A stretch of 21,351 bases of DNA from an uncultured Lachnospiraceae bacterium (GTDB lineage Bacteria; Bacillota; Clostridia; Lachnospirales; Lachnospiraceae): assembly GCA_900544685.1 (NCBI GenBank), contig UQWA01000037.1, positions 1 through 21,351 on the forward strand, given 5' to 3'. Position 1 is the stretch's first letter. Each line of letters opens with the position of its first letter. Of the stretch, positions 1 to 5,628 are shown piece after piece. The translations under genes were made by a program, and so were the position numbers. A model generated the notes under the pieces. The model saw nothing but the letters and a program-made list of their open reading frames with translations, did not search any database and was not told the origin of the DNA.

Positions 1-5
1 GATGA

Positions 6-49
6 GCCCCTTATAGGGGCAGTGCAAACCACCGGCTAAGCCGGTGGTT
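6..49. repeat. Pair of GC-rich hairpins at the left edge, possibly a mobile-element end
   Basis: Two adjacent perfect hairpins are seen. The first is a 6-bp stem at 6-11/15-20. The second is a 10-bp stem at 27-36/40-49 with a 3-nt TAA loop. Neither is followed by a T-tract on either strand, so they are poor intrinsic terminators. Short GC-rich perfect hairpins with tiny loops are typical of the subterminal ends of IS200/IS605-type elements and of REP-like or MITE repeats. No transposase is visible because the window starts here. The assignment is inference only; a structural role at the 3' end of the folate operon mRNA, such as protection from exonucleases, is the alternative. Confidence 0.4.
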
Positions 50-87
50 ATGATTACAAAATTGTATTATAAATTTTGCAGATAAAA

Positions 88-906
88 CTATTTTGTATTC
101 AATTCTTCTAGCATCTGTGCTACGGTCTTGCCGAGCAGTGGATGTCTTTTCCACGGGGCAATCTCTGCCAGTGGAATCAGTACAAAATCACGCTTGTGCA
201 GTTCGATATGTGGTATATGCAGATCTGGTGTGTCCAGTACCAGGTCATCGTACAGGAGAATATCAAGATCCAGTGTTCGCGGACCCCAGTGGATGATCCG
301 CTCCCGGTGAGCCGCATACTCGATCTCATGAAGACGATCAAGAAGTTCTTCCGGGGGTAGGAGTGTGCGCAGTGCCAGAGCACCGTTTAAGAAATCATCC
401 TGTTCCACACCGCCGTAAGGCTCAGTAATCAGAAAATCAGAAACCGCAGTTACCTGGCAGTCAGGTGACTCATTCAGTGCTTCAATGGCACCGCGAAGAT
501 AAGCTTCTTTGTCACCCATATTGGAACCAAGAGCAATATAAGCAGTATGCCATCCACGGCTGATCTCTACCGATACTGTGTCCAGAGGCAGTCCCACCGG
601 AGCCCATGGCTTTTTAACAGTAAGATCTACCTGGGAAACCAGAGGATATGTGGTAAGGATAGCATAAGCGGTCTCTTCGGCAATCTTTTCCACTAATTTC
701 CAGGTATTTTCGGTTACGATTTTTTTGATCAGATGACTGACTTCGCCGTAATGTACGGAAGCAGTCAGATCATCGGTCAGGCCTGCACGGCGAGTGCTGG
801 TATGTAATACAGCAGTCACCAGAAATTTCTGACCCAGTATATTTTCTTCCGGGAATACACCATGATTGGCGTAAATCTCCAGATCTTTGATTGTAATCTT
901 ATCCAT
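88..906 (-). CDS. folBK: Bifunctional dihydroneopterin aldolase / HPPK (FolB-FolK fusion)
   Basis: This 272-residue fusion carries out two consecutive cytosolic steps of folate synthesis. Residues 1-118 are dihydroneopterin aldolase (FolB), which converts 7,8-dihydroneopterin to 6-hydroxymethyl-7,8-dihydropterin. The pterin-anchoring Glu is E73 (in LVEKIAEETA) and the catalytic Lys lies in the VKKP motif at K98-K99. Residues 121-272 are HPPK (FolK), which pyrophosphorylates that product with ATP. It has the GSNMGD loop at 127-132 and the signature GPRTLDLDILL at 208-218, including the two Mg-binding aspartates. Both halves have near-normal length for their families and look intact. The ATG is preceded by GAGGTAA, 14 nt after the folP stop, so it is the last gene of the leftward folE-HD-folP-folBK operon. 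Such FolB-FolK fusions are well known. Confidence 0.95.
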   Translation of the reverse strand: MDKITIKDLEIYANHGVFPEENILGQKFLVTAVLHTSTRRAGLTDDLTASVHYGEVSHLIKKIVTENTWKLVEKIAEETAYAILTTYPLVSQVDLTVKKPWAPVGLPLDTVSVEISRGWHTAYIALGSNMGDKEAYLRGAIEALNESPDCQVTAVSDFLITEPYGGVEQDDFLNGALALRTLLPPEELLDRLHEIEYAAHRERIIHWGPRTLDLDILLYDDLVLDTPDLHIPHIELHKRDFVLIPLAEIAPWKRHPLLGKTVAQMLEELNTK

Positions 907-920
907 ATGTATTACCTCAG

Positions 921-1727
921 TTAAGCGTTCAGAATTGCTTTTGTCATATCAATAATACGCTTGTTTTCTTTTACATCATGTACACGTACAAATGCACATC
1001 CGCGCAGCATACCGATGACAGTAGTGGAAAGCGTACCCTCTACACGCTGGTCAACCGGAAGGTTCAGGGTGTTGCCGATCACGGATTTTCTGGAAGTACC
1101 AAGAAGAACCGGGAATCCCAGAGGAAGCAGAACATCCACATGGTTAATGGCTTCCAGATTCATTTCATAAGTTTTACCAAATCCAACACCAGGATCCAGC
1201 ATAATCTTGTCATCTGCCACACCTGCTTTTCTCGCAATGGCTACAGACTCTTCCATGTCTTTTACCATATCCTGAAGGAAATTATCATAGACTGCTTCGT
1301 TGCGGTTATGCATCAGACAGCAGGCTGCCTGATATTTGGCAGTTACTTCTGCAACTTTATAATCATGTTTAAAACCCCAGATATCATTGACCAGATCGGC
1401 ACCTGCCTGAAGTGCAGCTTCTGCCACATTACCCTTGTAGGTGTCAATGGAAACCGGAATATCAAAGTGTGACTTGACCGCTTCGATGACCGGAGTAACA
1501 CGGGCAATTTCTTCCGCATCTGAGAGTACGGTATATCCTGGCCTGGTGGATTCTCCACCGATGTCTACAATGGCTGCACCATCAGCAATCATAGCCTCTG
1601 CATGGCGCAGTGCATCATCCATATGGTTAAAACGTCCACCATCTGAAAAAGAATCCGGTGTAACATTCAGAATACCCATGATATAGGTTTCATTTTTTGT
1701 ATCAAATTCTTGATTTCCGATTTTCAT
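921..1727 (-). CDS. folP: Dihydropteroate synthase
   Basis: Cytosolic TIM-barrel enzyme of 268 residues, the usual length. It condenses 6-hydroxymethyl-dihydropterin pyrophosphate with p-aminobenzoate to dihydropteroate and is the sulfonamide target. The family motifs occur in order: MGILNVTPDSFSDGG at 17-31, GGESTRPG at 57-64 (mobile loop 2), SIDTY around D95, NDIWG at 114-118, MHNR at 139-142, DPGVGFGK at 178-185 (pterin pocket with Lys), TSRKS at 211-215, and VRVHDV at 247-252. A good AAAGGAG ribosome binding site precedes the ATG. It lies 18 nt after the HD-protein gene and 14 nt before folBK, so it is operon-internal. Nothing looks damaged, and no obvious resistance-type insertion is visible in the loop regions. 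Confidence 0.96.
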   Translation of the reverse strand: MKIGNQEFDTKNETYIMGILNVTPDSFSDGGRFNHMDDALRHAEAMIADGAAIVDIGGESTRPGYTVLSDAEEIARVTPVIEAVKSHFDIPVSIDTYKGNVAEAALQAGADLVNDIWGFKHDYKVAEVTAKYQAACCLMHNRNEAVYDNFLQDMVKDMEESVAIARKAGVADDKIMLDPGVGFGKTYEMNLEAINHVDVLLPLGFPVLLGTSRKSVIGNTLNLPVDQRVEGTLSTTVIGMLRGCAFVRVHDVKENKRIIDMTKAILNA

Positions 1728-1745
1728 AATAGGAACTCCTTTGTT

Positions 1746-2228
1746 TTAGTAGTCAATTTCCAGATTTTTCTTAGATTCCGGCCAGTTACATTCGAAACTC
1801 GCAGGGCAGCAAAAACAATTGCGGGACTGCTTGTCGGCCCGATACAGATAAAGGGCGAGCGGTGTCGCTCCCGTTACCTCATTGCCACGGTGGTGCAAAA
1901 TGGCATCCTGTATCTGGTGAATCTCCGTATCTGTAAATCCGGTCTCAGCTAAGATCAGCTGTGCCATCTGTGCACTGGCAATATCATGGGGCGTACCATG
2001 GGCAATCTGCTCATAGCGTCCGATATCATGCAGGAGAGCAGCAGCATAAATCAGTTCTTTATCAAGTCCGGCATGTTCTTCCAGATTATACAAATACATC
2101 AGTCGGGCAACGTCCAGAAAGTGCTCCATGGTATGCCGGCAGAAAATTCGGTCTTTTTCCGCATTAGTCAGAAGAGCAAACTGCTCCTGATAGAGAGGAT
2201 GGGAATAAACAGCCTGTATACGTTTCAT
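1746..2228 (-). CDS. HD-domain phosphohydrolase in the folate operon
   Basis: A 160-residue HD-superfamily protein, expected to be a metal-dependent phosphohydrolase. The metal ligands are visible in order: H36, the HD pair H67-D68 (in LLHDIG), H81, H112 and D132. The C-terminal tail is unusual, with cysteines at 138, 140, 141 and 147 that could form a small metal or Fe-S site or a disulfide. It lies 6 nt after folE and 18 nt before folP, so it is almost certainly co-transcribed with them. The operon has no folQ/nudB Nudix gene, so this protein could remove phosphates from 7,8-dihydroneopterin triphosphate between FolE and FolB. Precedents are only analogous: archaeal MptB is an HD hydrolase acting on a neopterin cyclic phosphate, and other HD enzymes hydrolyse nucleoside triphosphates. 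The substrate is inferred, while the family call is firm. Confidence 0.85.
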   Translation of the reverse strand: MKRIQAVYSHPLYQEQFALLTNAEKDRIFCRHTMEHFLDVARLMYLYNLEEHAGLDKELIYAAALLHDIGRYEQIAHGTPHDIASAQMAQLILAETGFTDTEIHQIQDAILHHRGNEVTGATPLALYLYRADKQSRNCFCCPASFECNWPESKKNLEIDY

Positions 2229-2234
2229 GCTGAT

Positions 2235-2792
2235 TTAACCCTTTACCATCTGCAGGAAAGTCTGCTGGAGGGTAAAATCTTCTGCAAATACGCCGCGTAC
2301 AATGGAAGTAACGGTCTTGCTTCCAGGTTTCTGGATCCCACGCATGGTCATGCACATATGTTCGGCTTCGATCATAACCATGACACCCTTTGGCTGCAGA
2401 TATTTTTCCAGAGCATCTGCAATCTGTGCAGTCAGATTCTCCTGGATCTGTGGTCTTCGGGCAAATACTTCTACAGTCCTGGCAAGCTTACTCAGACCTG
2501 CAACGCGCTGATCTGGAATATAGGCAACATGTGCTTTTCCGTAAAATGGGAGTAAATGATGTTCGCAGGTGGAATAGAAAGTAATGTCCTTCTCCAGTAC
2601 GATATTGTTATTGGTTGCGTGAAATTGTTTGGAAAGATGAGTGGCCGGATCTTCATAGAGTCCCCCGTAGATCTGTTCGCACATTCTGGCAATGCGATCC
2701 GGGGTATCCAGCAGTCCTTCTCTGTGAATATCTTCTCCGATGCCCTCCAGCATAAGGCGGACACCTTCTTTGATCTTTTCGTGATCCATCAT
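2235..2792 (-). CDS. folE: GTP cyclohydrolase I (FolE1)
   Basis: Converts GTP to 7,8-dihydroneopterin triphosphate, the entry step of folate synthesis, as a cytosolic homodecamer in this family. The zinc site is complete: C76 and H79 in CEHHLLPF, plus C147 in HMCMTMRG; H78 is the usual catalytic His. The open frame extends 11 codons upstream to 2825, but the perfect AGGAGG (minus strand, 2811-2806) would then lie inside the coding region and no ribosome binding site precedes that upstream ATG. I therefore start at the ATG at 2792-2790, giving 185 residues, typical for the family. A second ATG follows immediately. It is the first gene of the operon, so the riboswitch in its leader would control all downstream folate steps. 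Confidence 0.95.
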   Translation of the reverse strand: MMDHEKIKEGVRLMLEGIGEDIHREGLLDTPDRIARMCEQIYGGLYEDPATHLSKQFHATNNNIVLEKDITFYSTCEHHLLPFYGKAHVAYIPDQRVAGLSKLARTVEVFARRPQIQENLTAQIADALEKYLQPKGVMVMIEAEHMCMTMRGIQKPGSKTVTSIVRGVFAEDFTLQQTFLQMVKG

Positions 2793-2805
2793 AATGATTG
2801 GTAAA

Positions 2806-2811
2806 CCTCCT
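2806..2811 (-). promoter_or_regulatory. folE ribosome binding site (AGGAGG), maskable by the leader
   Basis: Perfect AGGAGG on the minus strand, 13 nt before the chosen folE ATG, which is slightly long. The overlapping hexamer TCAGGA (2813-2808) is the exact reverse complement of TCCTGA at 2830-2825. The site can therefore be held in a 6-bp hairpin with an 11-nt loop. Availability would depend on whether segment 2832-2823 is instead paired with 2879-2870. Confidence 0.75.
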
Positions 2812-2822
2812 GAAATCTTGTT

Positions 2823-2925
2823 CATCAGGATGCTTCCGGTTCAGACTGGAAAAAATTGCATAAAAAAAACATCCTGATGGGAATATAAATGACGATAAGT
2901 TACTATCCCTTCACAATCAAGATGT
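2823..2925 (-). promoter_or_regulatory. Expression platform of the folate leader: competing terminator and antisequestor helices
   Basis: Transcribed leftward, this stretch contains segment A (2925-2916), segment B (2878-2869) followed at once by eight T residues (2869-2862), and segment C (2832-2823). A and B form 10 continuous pairs including one G-U, then the T-tract, which makes an intrinsic terminator with a 37-nt loop. B (2879-2870) and C are perfectly complementary over 10 bp, so A-B and B-C exclude each other. C can also pair with the folE ribosome binding site. A further small hairpin, 2934-2930 with 2924-2920, would occupy part of A. The complementarities are seen directly; the switching scheme is inferred. 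Confidence 0.65.
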
Positions 2926-2940
2926 ATAGCATCTGTATGT

Positions 2941-3037
2941 TGCAACGGGTGCGGAATTCATATCGTAAGACGAGCTTTTCGTTTCTGTGGCAACTCCCCA
3001 TCCACAGAACACTTGACGCATGAAAACCTATTTTGCA
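2941..3037 (-). ncRNA. Tetrahydrofolate (THF) riboswitch aptamer
   Basis: A 97-nt minus-strand element about 150 nt upstream of folE matches my recollection of the class I THF (folT-type) aptamer. P1 pairs 3037-3026 with 2950-2941, with a small bulge and an A-C mismatch. P2 is TTCAT/ATGAA. The conserved junction GCGTCAAGTG follows. The 8-bp P3 hairpin (3009-3002 with 2990-2983) carries an 11-nt loop ATGGGGAGTTG, against AUGGGAUGUCG in the Eubacterium siraeum folT aptamer as I remember it. ACGAAAAG and then TTCCGCACCC follow, comparable to CCGCUCC, which closes the known aptamer. Gene context (folE operon) agrees with the known distribution of the class. THF binding is expected to reduce expression. 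No covariance search was possible here. Confidence 0.8.
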
Positions 3038-3103
3038 TAATAGCAATCTGTTTGGTATAACGATTGCATAATTGCTTCTATGTAATATTTACTAGATGCC
3101 TGA

Positions 3104-3132
3104 ATTATAGCATTAATAGTATGGATAAGCAA
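3104..3132 (-). promoter_or_regulatory. Promoter of the folate operon
   Basis: On the minus strand, TTGCTT (3132-3127) is followed after exactly 17 bp by a perfect TATAAT (3109-3104). The predicted start is near 3097. This gives a leader of roughly 305 nt before folE, long enough for the aptamer and expression platform described here. Confidence 0.75.
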
Positions 3133-3181
3133 TATAAAAATAGAAGGAAATAGAAATAAATAAAAAAAATTGAAAAAGTAC

Positions 3182-3210
3182 TTGCATTTTTGAAAGGTTT
3201 AGTATAGAAT
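3182..3210 (+). promoter_or_regulatory. Promoter of tRNA-Gln
   Basis: TTGCAT (3182-3187), 17-bp spacer, TAGAAT (3205-3210). The start would fall near 3217, about 11 nt before the mature tRNA 5' end. It faces away from the folate promoter, whose -35 box is only about 50 bp to the left. Confidence 0.7.
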
Positions 3211-3227
3211 ACATTGTGTTATGACAT

Positions 3228-3299
3228 TGGGCTATCGCCAAATGGTAAGGCAACGGACTCTGACTCCGTCATTTCAAGGTTCGAATCCTTGTAGCCCAG
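3228..3299 (+). tRNA. tRNA-Gln (anticodon CUG)
   Basis: A complete 72-nt cloverleaf. The acceptor stem is TGGGCTA/TAGCCCA (3228-3234/3292-3298) with discriminator G3299. The D-arm starts with GCCA at 3237. The anticodon stem is ACGGA/TCCGT (3253-3257/3265-3269) with loop CTCTGAC, placing CTG at 3260-3262. The T-arm is CAAGG TTCGAAT CCTTG. It decodes CAG. The 3' CCA is not encoded (CTT follows), so it must be added after transcription. It is a single-gene transcription unit with its own promoter and terminator. Confidence 0.97.
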
Positions 3300-3305
3300 C
3301 TTTTT

Positions 3306-3336
3306 AGAGATATTCGTTTGAATATCTCTTTTTTTT
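3306..3336 (+). terminator. Intrinsic terminator after tRNA-Gln
   Basis: Perfect 10-bp stem 3306-3315/3320-3329 with loop GTTT, then an uninterrupted run of Ts (3329-3336). It begins only 7 nt after the tRNA. Confidence 0.92.
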
Positions 3337-3355
3337 ATCACATGATAAAAACTAC

Positions 3356-3384
3356 TTTGCAGGAAGTTTTATTTTTGCTATAAT
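3356..3384 (+). promoter_or_regulatory. Promoter of the thioesterase gene
   Basis: TTTGCA (3356-3361), 17-bp spacer, perfect TATAAT (3379-3384) with an extended -10 TGC just before it. It lies directly behind the tRNA terminator and about 40 bp before the thioesterase ATG. Confidence 0.7.
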
Positions 3385-3423
3385 CCAAGTGATCATTACA
3401 GTATTGAAAAACAGGAGATTTAT

Positions 3424-4128
3424 ATGCCATATCAGTTTCAGAGTCGCATCAGATACAGTGAAATAGGAGAAAATAAGAGATTGACCCTGCCGGGGCTGAT
3501 TAATTATTTTCAGGATTGCAGTACATTCCAGTCTGAGGAACTGGGAAACGGTGTGAATGATATGTACACCAAAGGAAAAGTCTGGGTACTGGCATACTGG
3601 CAGATCGAGATAAATAAGCTGCCTGTTCTGGGAGAAGCAATTACCACACAGACTTGGGCGCATGCCTTTAAAGGATTTCAGGGGGAACGTAATTACCGTA
3701 TGCTGAATGCAGAGGGCAACAGCATTGCCTGTGCCAATTCCCTTTGGATCTATGTGGATCTGCAGACAGGACATCCGGTAAGAGTGGACAAAGAGGTGCA
3801 GGAAAGGTATCCAATGGAACCGGCACTGGAGATGGAACGTACGTCCAGGAAGATCAGAGTTCCAGAGGGCGGTGTGACAGAAGAAGCGTTTAAGGTATGT
3901 CATCATCATCTGGATACCAATCATCATGTAAATAATGCACAGTACATTGATATGGCACAGGAGTATCTTCCAAAAGAATGGAAGCTGTCCAGAGTGAGAG
4001 CAGAGTATAAGAATCAGGCGGTGCTGGGAGATATGATCTGTCCGGTAGTCAGCCGGACGGAAAACTGCGTGACAGTAGATCTGCACAGTGAGGATGGAAG
4101 ATCCTACGCTATTGTAGAATTTGCCTGA
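3424..4128 (+). CDS. Acyl-ACP thioesterase
   Basis: A 234-residue double-hotdog protein of the bacterial acyl-ACP thioesterase family (relatives of plant FatA/FatB, PF01643). It hydrolyses acyl-ACP to free fatty acid and ACP in the cytosol, which can end fatty-acid elongation or feed acyl groups to other pathways. The catalytic region is the HHLDTNHHVNNAQYID motif at 161-176, with D164, N166 and H168 in the family's D-x-N-x-H arrangement and the characteristic VNN-x-x-Y. The length is normal for the bacterial group. CAGGAGA lies 8 nt before the ATG. It stands first in the rightward run after tRNA-Gln, with its own promoter and 64 bp before the cvfB-like gene. Chain-length preference cannot be read from the sequence. 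Confidence 0.88.
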   Translation: MPYQFQSRIRYSEIGENKRLTLPGLINYFQDCSTFQSEELGNGVNDMYTKGKVWVLAYWQIEINKLPVLGEAITTQTWAHAFKGFQGERNYRMLNAEGNSIACANSLWIYVDLQTGHPVRVDKEVQERYPMEPALEMERTSRKIRVPEGGVTEEAFKVCHHHLDTNHHVNNAQYIDMAQEYLPKEWKLSRVRAEYKNQAVLGDMICPVVSRTENCVTVDLHSEDGRSYAIVEFA

Positions 4129-4192
4129 GAGCAGGCAGATGGAATAAGTAACAGATAAATAACAATAACGGAAAGACAGATTAGGTGAAGGA

Positions 4193-5029
4193 ATGTTAGA
4201 ATTAGGAAAAAGACAGAAACTGAATATTGTTAAGAAAACAGATTTTGGGGTATATCTGGCAGAAGGGGACAACACAGAAGAACGAGTGCTTCTTCCACGC
4301 AAGGAAGTACTGGAAAATGCAGTCATCGGAGATGAACTGGATGTTTTCTTGTATAAGGATTCCAAGGACCGTCTGATTGCAACTACCAGACAGCCGAAGC
4401 TGGAATTGGGACAGGTGGGAATCCTGCGAGTTAAAGAAGTGGCGAAGATCGGAGCATTTCTGGACTGGGGACTGGAAAAAGACATTCTGCTCCCATTTAA
4501 ACAGCAGACCCGCAAAGTACGGGAAGGAGAAGACTGGCTGGTAGCCCTGTACATTGATAAGAGTGACCGTCTCTGCGCAACCATGAATGTTTATGAATAT
4601 CTGGAGAAAGATTCTCCTTATAAGAAGGATGATCATGTAACAGGAACCATCTATCAGATCAGTGAACGGTTTGGGGTGTTTGTGGCAGTGGATAACCGTT
4701 ATTCTGCGTTAATTCCTCAGAAGGAGGCAGCAGGGCATTATACGATTGGTGATCAGATTACAGCCAGAGTGACAGGAGTGAAGGAGGATGGTAAGCTGGA
4801 TCTGTCTACAAGAGAAAAAGCATATCTTCAGATTGATGAAGATGCTGAGGCAGTGATGCTGGCTATCGAGGAATTTTCGGGAGTTCTGCCATTCACAGAC
4901 AAGGCATCACCGGAAGTGATCAAAAGAGAGATGGGACTGAGCAAGAATGCATTCAAGCGTGCAGTTGGACATTTGTTAAAAGCTGGAAGAATTGAGATCA
5001 CAGAACGGGCAATACGAAAAGTAAAATAA
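4193..5029 (+). CDS. cvfB: CvfB-like S1-domain RNA-binding protein
   Basis: A 278-residue cytosolic protein with the CvfB/YitL architecture. There are three S1-like OB folds at about 1-65, 70-135 and 147-208, and a C-terminal winged helix at about 215-278 (LSKNAFKRAVGHLLKAGRI). The third S1 unit is the clearest, with GTIYQISERFGVFVAVD followed by the basic/hydrophobic strand pattern. In Staphylococcus aureus CvfB binds RNA and affects virulence-factor expression; in other Firmicutes the role is poorly defined. The start is supported by AGGTGAAGG just before the ATG. It probably shares the thioesterase transcript, since only 64 bp separate them and no terminator is visible. The family is confident, while the physiological role here is unknown. 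Confidence 0.88.
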   Translation: MLELGKRQKLNIVKKTDFGVYLAEGDNTEERVLLPRKEVLENAVIGDELDVFLYKDSKDRLIATTRQPKLELGQVGILRVKEVAKIGAFLDWGLEKDILLPFKQQTRKVREGEDWLVALYIDKSDRLCATMNVYEYLEKDSPYKKDDHVTGTIYQISERFGVFVAVDNRYSALIPQKEAAGHYTIGDQITARVTGVKEDGKLDLSTREKAYLQIDEDAEAVMLAIEEFSGVLPFTDKASPEVIKREMGLSKNAFKRAVGHLLKAGRIEITERAIRKVK

Positions 5030-5118
5030 AGACTGATACGTTCTGAAGTCAGAGCTGTGCAGTTCCTGTGTGGATTTTGCACGATAGGCAGGGAAAGCAG
5101 TACCGGAGAATGAGACAA

Positions 5119-5146
5119 TTGTTATAAAATAAACGAAGTATAGAAT
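5119..5146 (+). promoter_or_regulatory. Candidate promoter for the HPr-like gene
   Basis: TTGTTA (5119-5124), 16-bp spacer, TAGAAT (5141-5146). The start would fall near 5153, giving a 5' leader of about 130 nt before the ATG at 5282. The match is moderate. Confidence 0.5.
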
Positions 5147-5202
5147 CTAAACTAATAGTCATAAAGGAGAAAGCGAGAAAACCACTTGTAATTTCTGGCA
5201 AA

Positions 5203-5267
5203 ACCGCATATAGTATGGGTGTAGCGAAGAAAGAGTTTAGAAGGCAGACCGCAAGAGAAGATGCGGT
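5203..5267 (+). promoter_or_regulatory. Structured leader of the HPr-like gene with repeated ACCGCA hairpins
   Basis: Two hairpins both open with ACCGCA. The first is 5203-5210 with 5214-5220, 7 bp with one bulged G and a TAG loop. The second is 5248-5253 with 5262-5267, a perfect 6-bp stem with an 8-nt loop, ending 4 nt before AAAGGAG. ACCGCA of the first can equally pair with TGCGGT of the second, so alternative folds exist. I do not recognise a known riboswitch class. Confidence 0.35.
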
Positions 5268-5281
5268 GAAAGGAGTATAAG

Positions 5282-5515
5282 ATGAAAGTACAGAATATCA
5301 CAGATATAAATAAGTTTTTTGATGTAGTAGATAGCTGCAAAGGAAAAGTAGAATTAGTAACAGGCGAAGGTGACAGACTGAACCTGAAGTCTAAGCTGTG
5401 CCAGTATGTTTCTCTGGCAAACATTTTCTCCAATGGTGAGATTCCAGAACTGGAAGTCCTTGCTTACGAAAAAGAAGATGTAGATAAGCTGATCAATTTC
5501 ATGATCAATGGCTAA
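5282..5515 (+). CDS. Small HPr-like-fold protein of unknown function
   Basis: A 77-residue soluble protein with no signal peptide or membrane segment. The segment VELVTGEGDRLNLKSKL (about 24-40), the following VSLANIF and the C-terminal helix DKLINFMI resemble the second half of HPr-type phosphocarrier folds. There the LKS-x-x-x-x-x-xSL stretch holds the regulatory Ser46. The active His15 region of HPr has no counterpart: there is no histidine anywhere in the protein. It is therefore unlikely to relay phosphate through the PTS. Similar His-less HPr-like proteins are, to my recollection, common in Lachnospiraceae. AAAGGAG lies 6 nt before the ATG. It has its own candidate promoter and a strong terminator right behind it, so it looks monocistronic. 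The fold is an inference from pattern only. Confidence 0.7.
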   Translation: MKVQNITDINKFFDVVDSCKGKVELVTGEGDRLNLKSKLCQYVSLANIFSNGEIPELEVLAYEKEDVDKLINFMING

Positions 5516-5545
5516 TTTTCCAATTCACATATAATTTAGACTGTC

Positions 5546-5601
5546 AAAGACCGTTGTAAGATGTTATACTTAAAAAAGACATTTTACAACGGTCTTTTTT
5601 T
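5546..5601 (+). terminator. Very strong intrinsic terminator before dnaE
   Basis: An 18-bp stem, 5546-5563 with 5580-5597 (one G-U pair at 5560/5583), a 16-nt loop, and a T-run at 5595-5601. It separates the small HPr-like gene from dnaE. Because its 5' arm is A-rich (AAAG) it may work in both directions. Confidence 0.92.
5562..5570 (+). promoter_or_regulatory. Possible extended -10 promoter for dnaE inside the terminator loop
   Basis: TGTTATACT (5562-5570) is an extended -10 element (TG-n-TATACT) in the top of the terminator stem and its loop. No convincing -35 box is found 17 bp upstream. Transcription would begin near 5577 and run to the dnaE start. It is the only promoter-like element I find between the terminator and dnaE. 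Confidence 0.3.
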
Positions 5602-5628
5602 CATATAAATAGAAATGAGGTTTCAATT

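Noticed and set aside
27..49. Hairpin as an intrinsic terminator of the folate operon
   Set aside because: No T-run follows on the minus strand. The stem is strong, but the sequence after it is mixed.
2793..2825. Eleven-codon N-terminal extension of FolE
   Set aside because: The AGGAGG lies inside it, and the upstream ATG has no ribosome site.
2941..3037. T-box or preQ1 riboswitch before folE
   Set aside because: There is no GGGTGG-type T-box sequence in the transcribed strand and no preQ1 motif. The junction and loop sequences fit the THF class instead.
3352..4584. A 410-codon open frame on the minus strand over the thioesterase and cvfB genes
   Set aside because: Its product is Ser/Arg/Cys-rich and low-complexity with no family resemblance, and the plus strand holds two convincing genes with ribosome sites. 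It is a shadow frame.
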